DNA of 6,180 nucleotides. Source: Erysipelotrichaceae bacterium. Its GTDB lineage: Bacteria; Bacillota_I; Bacilli_A; Erysipelotrichales; Erysipelotrichaceae. The DNA lies in NCBI GenBank assembly GCA_003446295.1, contig DMBB01000259.1, positions 1 to 6,180 on the forward strand. The letters run 5' to 3'. Each line of letters opens with the position of its first letter. Position 1 is the first letter of the stretch. Shown here in pieces: positions 6,178 through 6,180 of this stretch. The notes beneath the pieces were generated by a model. It worked only from the letters and a program-made list of their open reading frames with translations, was not told where the DNA came from and did not search any database. A program made the position numbers and the translations under genes.

Positions 6178-6180
6178 CAG

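Overview
The window looks like chromosomal DNA from a low-to-mid GC Firmicute, probably a gut anaerobe of the Erysipelotrichia or Clostridia type. The basis is the strong purine-rich ribosome binding sites, the compact rho-independent terminators, the gene families present (C69 dipeptidase, Firmicute-type XRE regulator, BlaI/M56 pair, LplD-like GH4 enzyme) and the standard use of TGA as a stop. The lineage is an inference from family resemblance only. All recognised genes lie on the + strand.

Layout. Positions 100-1560 carry a complete C69-family dipeptidase gene with its own short leader and a terminator. Positions 1711-2173 hold the remains of an XRE-type helix-turn-helix regulator. Its N-terminal half is out of frame through an apparent one-base insertion, and its C-terminus is a hydrophobic tail; a strong terminator follows. 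Positions 2258-4181 form a self-contained BlaI-type repressor / M56 (BlaR1-like) sensor-protease operon. A good promoter overlaps two dyad operators, the two genes overlap by four bases, and a terminator closes the unit. The sensor protein keeps the zinc-protease core but has a short unknown extracellular domain instead of a penicillin-binding domain. Positions 4211-6137 carry a small membrane protein resembling DUF4234. It overlaps by four bases with an LplD-like family 4 glycoside hydrolase (alpha-galacturonidase type), whose frame is broken by one in-frame TGA exactly where a relative has Trp. A ribosome binding site at the right edge suggests another gene just beyond the window.

How the genes relate. 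The BlaI/M56 pair is a regulatory switch: the membrane protease would sense an envelope signal and inactivate the repressor, which appears to control its own operon. No beta-lactamase or other obvious target is in the window, so any further target lies elsewhere. The GH4 gene would have served uptake and breakdown of pectin-type oligosaccharides but looks inactivated. Two of the six recognisable genes carry single-base lesions, which suggests either recent gene decay or local sequence errors.
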